Positions 1 through 5,885 of a stretch of DNA of 8,580 nucleotides are shown piece after piece. Position numbers and translations under genes: made by a program. Source of the stretch: Victivallales bacterium (lineage in GTDB: Bacteria; Verrucomicrobiota; Lentisphaeria; Victivallales; JAUVCU01); assembly GCA_029934175.1 (NCBI GenBank), contig JAOZMT010000070.1, positions 1 through 8,580 of the forward strand, read 5' to 3'. The notes below the pieces were generated by a model. It searched no databases and was not told the origin of the DNA. It saw only the letters and a program-made list of their open reading frames with translations. Every line of letters begins with the position of its first letter. The stretch's first letter is position 1.

Positions 1-11
1 ATCCAACAATC

Positions 12-2189
12 CTAAAATGGTCTCATAATAAAATCCGTGCCTCGTGTGCTTAGAACCTTTAATTTATTAGTCGGTAATATTTTTTTATTTAAAACGACTT
101 TATCATTAATTACGATTTTTATAAATCGTCCTGAATTTTCTTCTATTGTGGTAATAGAAATAAAGTTCTTTTTTAAATATAAAGTATATTTGGATTTTGA
201 GAATAATAGTTTACATGAAGAATCTAAATATTTATTTTCTTTGGCATAAACTAATATTTGTGGATTATTTTCTAATATCTTATTAACATAATATAACAAA
301 CTATTTCTTTTATTATTTTGATTAACTATAATCTGCTTTATATCAAAGGAACTTAAATAAAATATCCCAGAGAAAAAAGGTTTATTGGCTTTGGTTATTA
401 TCACTTTGTCTATTACATTTATTCCTTTATTAGCTAGTAAATTAGTCATATTAATACCAATTTCTTTCGAGGATATATTTATAACTGTTGCTTTTGTCTC
501 ATTTGGATAAATAATAACAAAAGACGGCTCTTTACTCGTTCCCCCATGAAAAATATAAATTTCTAAGTTATCTTGACTTCTAAAAAATGGATAAATAATT
601 ATAGCTAAAATCAATGAGAAAACAATCCAAAATTTCTTTTTATCTCTGATTATAAATATAGAAAACAGCAAACAGTAAAAAATTATAATCAACACAATAT
701 GGGGCTTTCCAATAGAAATACTAAACGATGCGACTTGTGCAGATAAAAGATTCATAAAACTTATTAATTCTTCTATTAAAAAAGATGATATTTTGCTGAC
801 AAATGGCACAAAACAAAAAGGAGATAGAATAAAAATCACCCAAATAATTGGCATAAATAGCAAATTAATAAACGGTGAGTATGGATTAATGTATCCTTGG
901 TAAAAAAGAGAAAGATAAGATCCTGCATAAAACGCAATAAAAGATGTTGTTACGGCTAAAAATATATTTCCTTCAATACTCCACTTAAAAAATGTATATT
1001 GTTTTAGATGACCTATCGGTAAATATTTATTATGGATATGATATAATTTCAACCAATCAAAAAATCTTTCTGATGTTAAAATCAAAAAGAATGTTATTAT
1101 AAATGAATATTGAAACCCTAAGTGATAAATAGATTTTGGTTCATATAAAAGAATTGCACTTGCCGCAAAAAAGACAATATTTAAGGTTGGTGTATAGCGT
1201 AAAAAAGCTTTATGTAAACACCAAATGCTTACCATAATAAATGCACGAGTCGCAGATACTTGCATTCCTGTCATAATTACATAAAATAATAAACAAAATA
1301 TTGTTGCAATATACCGTTTCTTATATGAACAAAAACTTAAAAATAAAAATATCAATATTGCCAAAAGACCAACATGCAAACCACTTACTACAAATAAATG
1401 AATTATTCCACTTCTTATAAAAATATTCTTAGAATCAAATGATATATTATGCTTTAATCCATAAAAAAGTCCTGCTATAATTCTCTTCGTTGATATTTTT
1501 GAAAAATTCTGTGTCAAAGCATTTAGTGATAAATCTCTAAAGTTCATAATTTTTCTCATTAACGACATTTTTATATTAGGCAAAGTCTTTATTTTTCTGA
1601 AAGAAACTACATCAAATACTTTTTCTATATTTTTTTGCTCCAAATATTTGCCATAATCAAATCCTTTTATAACAGGAGAAGACATTTCTAAAAATGCACC
1701 ATCTAAAATATAAGTATCTGAATATTGTATTTTCTCTATTTCTTTAGGGAATTTAATAGCAACCTTTCCTGATGCTTTTTCCCAAAGTTTATTTTGTTTA
1801 TTATATATTTCTAAAAGATTTCCTTTTAAAACTTTAGGATTAGATAAAAATTGAACATTGCGACTTGTGCATCTATAATCATCAATAACAACTTTTATTT
1901 TTCCTCCATAATTAGACCTAGGTGCAGTGTTATAATAATGTGATTTTGAATAATTTATGCTAAAATATGTTACAGTCAAGGAAATTATGAAAAATATAAT
2001 AATTTTAATTCTATTGTTTTTTTGAGAAAAAGAAAAAAGGACAAAAAGAAAGCAGAAAATTATATAAACAAATATAGTTTGATTAAATAAAAAAAGACCA
2101 ATCCCAGATAAAAGACTCACAAGAATAGATAGAGATGGATACAATTTTATTATATCAGATATATCATTTTTCATTTCTTTAAACCACAT
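12..2189 (-). CDS. comEC: ComEC/Rec2-family DNA uptake channel
   Basis: A 725-residue inner-membrane protein of the family that carries single-stranded DNA into the cytoplasm during natural transformation. Seen: three hydrophobic segments at about 20-80; a soluble DUF4131-like region at about 95-200; the competence domain at about 235-535 with many membrane spans. The family hallmarks IHLFVVSGLHVG (263-274) and SATRAFIM (312-319) are present. A C-terminal domain at about 543-720 sits where many ComECs carry a metallo-beta-lactamase-like nuclease domain. Here the usual HxHxDH stretch is replaced by TKANKPFFSG (599-608), so metal binding is probably lost. The start ATG is chosen because AGGAAA lies 5-7 nt upstream and a hydrophobic N-terminus follows; the stop is TAG. 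Two copies of the 13-mer repeat of this window lie in the gene, in different frames. No convincing promoter or intrinsic terminator is visible. Family call is firm; whether it still imports DNA is inference. Confidence 0.93.
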   Translation of the reverse strand: MWFKEMKNDISDIIKLYPSLSILVSLLSGIGLFLFNQTIFVYIIFCFLFVLFSFSQKNNRIKIIIFFIISLTVTYFSINYSKSHYYNTAPRSNYGGKIKVVIDDYRCTSRNVQFLSNPKVLKGNLLEIYNKQNKLWEKASGKVAIKFPKEIEKIQYSDTYILDGAFLEMSSPVIKGFDYGKYLEQKNIEKVFDVVSFRKIKTLPNIKMSLMRKIMNFRDLSLNALTQNFSKISTKRIIAGLFYGLKHNISFDSKNIFIRSGIIHLFVVSGLHVGLLAILIFLFLSFCSYKKRYIATIFCLLFYVIMTGMQVSATRAFIMVSIWCLHKAFLRYTPTLNIVFFAASAILLYEPKSIYHLGFQYSFIITFFLILTSERFFDWLKLYHIHNKYLPIGHLKQYTFFKWSIEGNIFLAVTTSFIAFYAGSYLSLFYQGYINPYSPFINLLFMPIIWVIFILSPFCFVPFVSKISSFLIEELISFMNLLSAQVASFSISIGKPHIVLIIIFYCLLFSIFIIRDKKKFWIVFSLILAIIIYPFFRSQDNLEIYIFHGGTSKEPSFVIIYPNETKATVINISSKEIGINMTNLLANKGINVIDKVIITKANKPFFSGIFYLSSFDIKQIIVNQNNKRNSLLYYVNKILENNPQILVYAKENKYLDSSCKLLFSKSKYTLYLKKNFISITTIEENSGRFIKIVINDKVVLNKKILPTNKLKVLSTRGTDFIMRPF
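729..741 (+). repeat. 13-mer TGCGACTTGTGCA, copy 1 (inside comEC)
   Basis: Exact copy of the 13-mer also found at 1859-1871, 5771-5783 and 5860-5872. Read on the minus strand in the comEC frame it encodes Ala-Gln-Val-Ala (residues 484-487), in a predicted membrane-proximal segment before the C-terminal domain. Candidate DNA uptake sequence or dispersed repeat. Confidence 0.8.
1859..1871 (+). repeat. 13-mer TGCGACTTGTGCA, copy 2 (inside comEC)
   Basis: Exact copy of the 13-mer, extended by one T at 1858 in common with the intergenic copies. Read in the comEC frame it encodes Cys-Thr-Ser-Arg (residues 107-110) in the soluble N-terminal region. This codon frame differs from that of copy 1, so protein sequence conservation cannot explain the identity. 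Confidence 0.8.
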
Positions 2190-2210
2190 AAAAATTTCCT
2201 ATTTTATAAA

Positions 2211-2299
2211 GTAACGCAGGCATCTTGCCTACAAAGTATCGTCAGGCATTCTGCCTGGCGTATCGCGAAGCGAAAAAAAAGTAACGCAGGCATCCTGCC
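2211..2299. repeat. GC-rich hairpin repeat block upstream of comEC
   Basis: GTAACGCAGGCATC(T/C)TGCC occurs at 2211-2229 and again at 2281-2299, exactly 70 bp apart, 18 of 19 bases identical. Each unit contains a small stem (AGGCA at 2218-2222 with TGCCT at 2226-2230; GGCA with TGCC in the second). Between them lie a 9-bp stem (2240-2248 with 2252-2260, loop TTC, one G-T pair), a 4-bp stem TCGC/GCGA at 2263-2273, and A8. The block is much richer in GC than its surroundings. The second unit runs straight into the insertion sequence at 2300. The core TAACGCAGG recurs at 5842-5850. It resembles REP-type palindromic intergenic repeats; no function is assigned. With T-runs on neither proper side it is not a classic terminator. 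Confidence 0.7.
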
Positions 2300-2316
2300 C
2301 ATAGCTGTTAACCTAA
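2300..2316 (+). repeat. Left terminal inverted repeat of the IS
   Basis: CATAGCTGTTAACCTAA, the exact reverse complement of 4181-4197. The identity stops sharply at both edges, which defines the element end. The TAG stop codon of the transposase frame (2313-2315) lies within this repeat. Confidence 0.95.
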
Positions 2317-3680
2317 GAGACTTTTTTATATTTAAGACATGTCATTTTATTAATTTTTATTATTTTGCAATCTCCAATCTCTTGTTCAATCATTTCTCGC
2401 GTCGTTTTTCTTGATTTTTGATGACATTTTTCACAATTAATTATAATTTTACTTATTGACTTTTCAATATAATAAAAAAAATATTTAAAATCTTTAATTA
2501 TCAGCCTGCCTAATTCTGCTTTTTCAGCATCAATATATTTCCAAAATTTATCAAGGCTTAATTCTTTTTTATCTTTAGACCAGATGTAATTATCTATTAT
2601 AAAATGAATCCGATGTACCAAAACGACTAAAATTAATCTAGCATATAATTCACAAAGTAATCTACTTTCATTTTTAATTGCATTAGATTGATGTATTTTT
2701 AAAACACTTTTAAAAGACTTAAAAATTAATTCAATATTCCATCTTAATCTATAGAATGTTCGTATCATTTTGCAATCAATAAGTTCTTCTGAAGCGTTCG
2801 TTACATATATAGAAAATCCTGCTAAAATTAAACTTTTTCTTTTAGGGGTTGAGTTTTTAGACTTTCTATTCTTAGCGTTACGATGTAAATTCATCCTATT
2901 TAAATTTGCTTTTTCTTCAGGTAATTTTAAACCTACTAATCGAACTTTTAAATATTGACCTTTTTTATGTAAATATATTTCATCTATATAGATATTACCA
3001 TTTTCACTATTTTTAAATACATCTTCAATTTTTATTTCTATATATTGATCTTTTTTTTGATATATAGCTTCACATTATTACTTAATCTACTTAAAAAAAT
3101 GCATTGTTTTTATCTATTCCATATAAGGTTTCAAACTTCCAATATCCTAAGTCAGCTAAAAACAAAGCTCCTGGACTTATAATCTTTAGTAAATTTATAC
3201 TAAAACCTTGGTCTGGACATGTTCCTGCTTTTTCATCATAAATATATATTTCCCCAATTAAATAATCATAACAAAATTGTAGTTTGCAATTTGCATCTGA
3301 GGCAGTGCCTCCGCAACCAGGGAAAATTAGTTTAAAATGCTCAGAAATATCCCAACTGCTACTATCAATAATAAATATATTTTTAAAACTATCTGAAATA
3401 TTTATATTCAACTTTTCTGCTTTTAAAATCCTTTTTAATACTATTTTTTGAAGAATTTTTTTAAAAACAAAACGGTAAATTTGTTAAATCGTTTATGAAA
3501 AGCAACTTTAGTTACTGTTTCATTTAAAAACATTACTAATAAATCTAAACTTGCAGGTACAGATGCTGATATCCGAAACATTAAAGTAAATAAGAAATTA
3601 TAAGGATTTATTTTACCTGTACTCCTTCGTATAAACTTAGTTTCTTTTGCTAATTCTAATATTTCATCCTTACTTATCAT
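2313..3680 (-). pseudogene. IS4-type DDE transposase, three homopolymer frameshifts
   Basis: The frame is interrupted at three homopolymers: T7 at 3456-3462, A7 at 3093-3099 and T8 at 3051-3058 (plus strand). Adding one base to each run restores one open frame of 457 codons, the usual size for this family. Segments in order: an N-terminal part with KINPYNFLFTLMF and SLDLL; a middle part with the first catalytic Asp in IIDSSSWDI (codon 3364-3366) and the second in LADLGYW (codon 3151-3153); a bridge reading LSRLSNNVKLY; and a C-terminal part with the third catalytic residue in YRLRWNIELIFKSFKS. The last fits the IS4 signature Y-x2-R-x3-E-x6-K exactly (Glu codon 2730-2732). ATG at 3680 is taken as start, 28 bp after the accessory gene; its ribosome site is weak, which suggests coupling. 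As written the gene cannot make full-length transposase. Either a recently dead copy or homopolymer miscalls. Confidence 0.9.
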
Positions 3681-3708
3681 TTGGACTAATAACTTTTCTA
3701 TGTCTAAT

Positions 3709-4044
3709 TTATTTTACATTTGTTGAAAATCCTATTTTTTTTGATAAATTAACAGTCGCTTTTGTTAATTCTATATTTAATTCTTTGAACTTTTTATAAT
3801 TTTTAATTCGCTTTTTCGCTTCAACTAAATCTTTTTCTTTTATAAATACACTAGAACTTTTTCCTTTTATAGAGTAGCTCAACTGATAATAGGGTCCATG
3901 TTTCTGTGGATTCTCTGTATTTTTACACTTACATCCTTCTTTACCACAAACATTAAATTGCTTGCTTATAGATCCTGGATGCATAAGTCCAAGGTTTAAT
4001 ATTTTGTTTTTTATTTCAATAATTATTTTTTCTTCTTTTTGCAT
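3709..4044 (-). CDS. DUF6788-like IS accessory protein
   Basis: A 111-residue basic, soluble protein between the right end of the IS and the transposase. Core motif CGKEGCKCKNTENPQKHGPY holds three Cys and a His in a spacing suggestive of a small metal site, followed by a YQLSYSIKGKSSSVFI strand-like stretch and a Lys-rich helical tail. This pattern matches, from memory, the DUF6788 family that often accompanies transposases; its biochemical role is not known to me. The open frame continues to an ATG at 4080, but AAAGGAG at 4050-4056 lies 5 nt before the ATG at 4044 (and only 2 nt before one at 4047), so 4044 is the likely start. A DNA-binding or transposition-helper role is inference from position only. 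Confidence 0.72.
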   Translation of the reverse strand: MQKEEKIIIEIKNKILNLGLMHPGSISKQFNVCGKEGCKCKNTENPQKHGPYYQLSYSIKGKSSSVFIKEKDLVEAKKRIKNYKKFKELNIELTKATVNLSKKIGFSTNVK

Positions 4045-4070
4045 CATAACTCCTTTATTTATATACCGTG

Positions 4071-4085
4071 AGCCTACCATAGGCT
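4071..4085 (-). promoter_or_regulatory. Hairpin at the 5' end of the IS transcript
   Basis: AGCCTA (4071-4076), loop CCA, TAGGCT (4080-4085) is a perfect 6-bp stem. It starts about where transcription from the predicted IS promoter would begin (near 4084) and precedes the ribosome site of the accessory gene. A stem at the very 5' end could protect the transcript or limit read-in expression; this is inference. Confidence 0.45.
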
Positions 4086-4090
4086 ATCGG

Positions 4091-4118
4091 AATATATCAT
4101 AAAAAAAATTAAATACAA
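4091..4118 (-). promoter_or_regulatory. Predicted IS promoter (sigma-70 type)
   Basis: On the minus strand, TTGTAT (4113-4118) and TATATT (4091-4096) are separated by 16 bp, inside the right end of the IS and upstream of the DUF6788-like gene. The match is fair, but AT-rich DNA gives many such matches. It would drive both genes of the element. Confidence 0.45.
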
Positions 4119-4180
4119 GTTATTTTACTTTTTTTTGCTTTTTTTATTAGAAAGTTATTTATGACAAATTATTTAAAGAT

Positions 4181-4197
4181 TTAGGTTAACAGCTATG
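4181..4197 (-). repeat. Right terminal inverted repeat of the IS
   Basis: TTAGGTTAACAGCTATG, the exact reverse complement of 2300-2316. Read in the amtB frame it adds His-Ser-Cys and then a TAA stop (4186-4188), so this repeat ends the truncated amtB frame. Confidence 0.95.
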
Positions 4198-5274
4198 ACA
4201 AACAAGATGAACAGATAATGCTCCGACAGGATCATCTAATCTTAATCGATCAATCCCTATTACAGAAAAGACTACTACAATACCTGCAATTAGACCAATT
4301 ATTATTGCTGAAGTTACAGATACTACATCTGCCCCTGCTGTAATTCCTACTAGTCCTGCTAAGCATCCATTTAAAACCATTGATAAATCAGGTTTCTTTT
4401 GAACACTCCAACTTGTTATCATTGAACCAATAACTCCTGCACAAGCCGCAATAAATGTTGTCACAAAAACATAAGATACCATTCCTGGGTCAGCTGATAA
4501 AACAGAACCGCCATTGAAACCAAACCATCCTAACCAAAGCAAAAAGACTCCAATTGTTGCTAATGGCATATTATGTCCCATTATTGGTTTAATTTTTCTA
4601 TTTACATATTTTCCCAGTCTTGGACCTAATAACAAAATTCCTGCTAATGCAGCCCATCCTCCGACAGAATGAACAAATGTAGAACCTGCAAAATCATGGA
4701 AGTTCATATCAGCTAACCATCCTCCTCCCCAGCCTCAAGATCCTATTAACGGATAGATGAATGCAATGTAAATCGCTGAAAAAATTAAAAAAGATGATAA
4801 TTTAATTCTTTCTGCAACAGCTCCTGATACAATTGTTGCTGCTGTAGCGGCAAACATTCCTTGGAACATAAAATCTGTCCAGTATGTATATCCTACATTA
4901 TAAGCTGATGTTAGACCTCCTTCTGGAAGATTTAAGCCTATTTTTGTGCAACCAAAAACTTTCCCGAAAATCCAGTCTGTTCCTGGATACATCATAGCAA
5001 ACCCAATTAATGCATAAGTTAAAAATCCAATTGCTACAATAGCTGTATTTTTAAACAAGATATTAACTGTATTCTTTTGTCTTGTTAATCCTACTTCCAA
5101 AGAGGCAAAGCCTAGATGCATTATAAAAACCAAAAATACTGAAACAAACATCCAGGTATTATTAATTGCAAACATTTCATCTGAAATAGCTACTTCTCCA
5201 GCAAAAACACCTGATGACATCATCAATAAACCTGTAGCTCCTACAAATTTTAAATTTCTTTTAAAATAATTCAT
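4186..5274 (-). pseudogene. amtB: Ammonium channel AmtB, nonsense codon plus IS truncation
   Basis: Remnant of an Amt/MEP/Rh ammonium channel of the inner membrane, which conducts ammonium and is gated by GlnK. It starts with a signal peptide (residues 1-25, VFA before GEV), followed by hydrophobic spans. Kept hallmarks: WGGGWL, HDFAGSTFVHS with the first pore His, GWFGFNGGS, and the second pore His in GALSVHLVC. The frame has an in-frame TGA at 4735-4737, in PLIGS-stop-GWGGGWL, where family members have Trp; one base change from TGG explains it. The native sequence ends at 4198 after HLVC, where the IS begins; three IS codons and a stop follow. About 359 codons remain; by comparison with E. 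coli AmtB roughly 85 C-terminal residues, including the last spans and the GlnK-contacting tail, are gone. The ATG shares its first A with the TAA stop of glnK. Not functional as read. Confidence 0.93.
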
Positions 5275-5596
5275 TATCCTATTGCCTCCCTTCCAGTTTC
5301 TTCTGTTCTAATTCTAATACACTCTTCAATGTTTGTAATAAATATTTTCCCATCTCCAATATTTCCAGACTTCGCTCCTTTTATTATTGCATCAGTTGTC
5401 TTTTTAACATACTCTTCTGTTACTGCAATTTCGATTCTAATTTTTTTAAGTAAAGTTACTTCAACATCAGCTCCACGGTATGTTTCTGTATAACCTTTTT
5501 GTTGACCACACCCCATTGCATTTGTTACTGAAATTTTAAAGATTTCTGCTTCATACAATTCCTTTTTTACACTATATAAGCTGTTACTAATTTCAT
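5274..5596 (-). pseudogene. glnK: P-II nitrogen regulator GlnK, 19-nt deletion near start
   Basis: P-II trimer proteins sense 2-oxoglutarate and ATP/ADP and, when paired with amtB, plug the ammonium channel. The original ATG (5594-5596) has an ideal AAAGGAG 6 nt upstream and encodes MKLVTAYI, the expected first strand; after one further codon (GTG) it hits TAA at 5567-5569. The rest reads in another frame: VKKELYEAEIFKISVTNAMGCG, then the T-loop, then GDGKIF and the C-terminal RIRTEETGREAIG. Aligned with E. coli GlnB, residues 9-15 should lie between the parts (21 nt) but only 2 nt are present: a 19-nt deletion. A TTG at 5558 could start a 94-residue fragment, but its AAGGAA abuts the codon and the first strand would be lost. 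The T-loop has Val where many P-II proteins have the uridylylated Tyr-51 (YRGADVEV). Overlaps amtB by one base. Confidence 0.9.
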
Positions 5597-5602
5597 ACTA
5601 AT

Positions 5603-5609
5603 CTCCTTT
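5603..5609 (-). promoter_or_regulatory. Ribosome binding site fixing the ancestral glnK start
   Basis: AAAGGAG on the minus strand, 6 nt before ATG 5594-5596. It shows that the short frame MKLVTAYI is the true gene start, and therefore that the downstream P-II frame is cut off from it by a deletion. Confidence 0.75.
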
Positions 5610-5616
5610 TGTTTTG

Positions 5617-5645
5617 TTTATGCCAAAAAGGGAATTTAGTTACAA
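5617..5645 (-). promoter_or_regulatory. Possible glnK-amtB promoter
   Basis: Minus strand TTGTAA (5640-5645) and CATAAA (5617-5622) with a 17-bp spacer, 4 of 6 matches each, placing a start point near 5610 just before the ribosome site. Weak. No -24/-12 sigma-54 pair of the kind often found upstream of glnK is seen. Confidence 0.25.
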
Positions 5646-5760
5646 GACGCTTATAGATAAAGAATTGTAGATATATTAAAACAGAGACAAGAATACATAA
5701 TTGTATTTATGCATAGGCGATATTACAAAATAGTATTTATTAGAATGCTAGTATATTGAA

Positions 5761-5787
5761 GAATTTTATTTGCGACTTGTGCAATAT
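5761..5787 (+). repeat. 27-nt direct repeat, copy A, containing the 13-mer
   Basis: Matches 5850-5876 at 26 of 27 positions (A for G at 5768). The core 13-mer is at 5771-5783, flanked by an AT-rich GAATTTT arm and CAATAT tail. The offset between copies is 89 bp. Confidence 0.85.
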
Positions 5788-5849
5788 ATTCATTATAAAG
5801 AATTTTCTCTACAAAAAGACAAAAATGTAGTTTTGATTCAATAACGCAG

Positions 5850-5876
5850 GAATTTTGTTTGCGACTTGTGCAATAT
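5850..5876 (+). repeat. 27-nt direct repeat, copy B, containing the 13-mer
   Basis: Partner of 5761-5787; the core 13-mer is at 5860-5872. It is preceded by TAACGCAGG (5842-5850), linking it to the hairpin repeats at 2211-2299. It ends about 10 bp downstream of the DUF2400 stop codon. Confidence 0.85.
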
Positions 5877-5885
5877 TATTAAATA

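Larger units (their letters stand above)
2300..4197 (-). mobile_element. IS4-type insertion sequence with DUF6788-like accessory gene
   Basis: A 1898-bp element bounded by perfect 17-bp inverted repeats (CATAGCTGTTAACCTAA inward from each end). Its cargo, in transcription order on the minus strand, is a small Cys-containing DUF6788-like gene and a broken IS4-type transposase. The right end lies inside amtB, directly after the codon for Cys in its HLVC motif; the left end lies inside a GC-rich hairpin repeat. The flanks (ATCCTGCC on the left, ACAAACAA on the right) show no target-site duplication, and the amtB remainder is absent on the left. Simple insertion therefore cannot explain both junctions. 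A later deletion, or recombination between two copies of the element, is inferred. Confidence 0.92.
5597..5885. other. Intergenic region between glnK and the DUF2400 gene
   Basis: About 290 bp without a supportable gene. It holds the glnK ribosome site and a weak promoter, a dyad AATACA-TAAT-TGTATT at 5692-5707, two 27-nt direct repeats containing the 13-mer, and one TAACGCAGG (5842-5850) shared with the hairpin block near comEC. A CTACA/TGTAG stem (5809-5830, 12-nt loop) has no T-run after it, so no convincing terminator for the lepA operon is visible. Confidence 0.6.

Noticed and set aside
37..249. Open frame of 70 codons on the plus strand
   Set aside because: Lies antisense to the well-supported comEC 3' end, no ribosome site, no recognisable protein.
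2240..2280. Stem followed by A8 as an intrinsic terminator
   Set aside because: For either strand the T-run is on the wrong side of the 9-bp stem; better explained as part of the hairpin repeat block.
2770..2958. Open frame of 62 codons on the plus strand
   Set aside because: Antisense to the transposase region carrying the conserved third catalytic motif; a shadow frame.
3709..4080. DUF6788-like gene started at ATG 4080
   Set aside because: The added 12 residues overlap the 5' hairpin and lack a ribosome site; AAAGGAG points to 4044.
5274..5558. A functional short P-II protein started at TTG 5558
   Set aside because: It would lack the first strand of the fold, its ribosome site abuts the codon, and the true start with ideal ribosome site is still visible at 5596.
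5603..5640. Sigma-54 promoter upstream of glnK (TTGGCATA present)
   Set aside because: A -24-like TGGCA is present but no -12 TTGC element follows at the right distance, and the ribosome site lies too close.
5692..5707. AATACA-TAAT-TGTATT dyad as an operator upstream of glnK
   Set aside because: AT-only-like 6-bp arms arise by chance in such DNA, the position is about 100 bp upstream of the start, and it matches no regulator motif I know.
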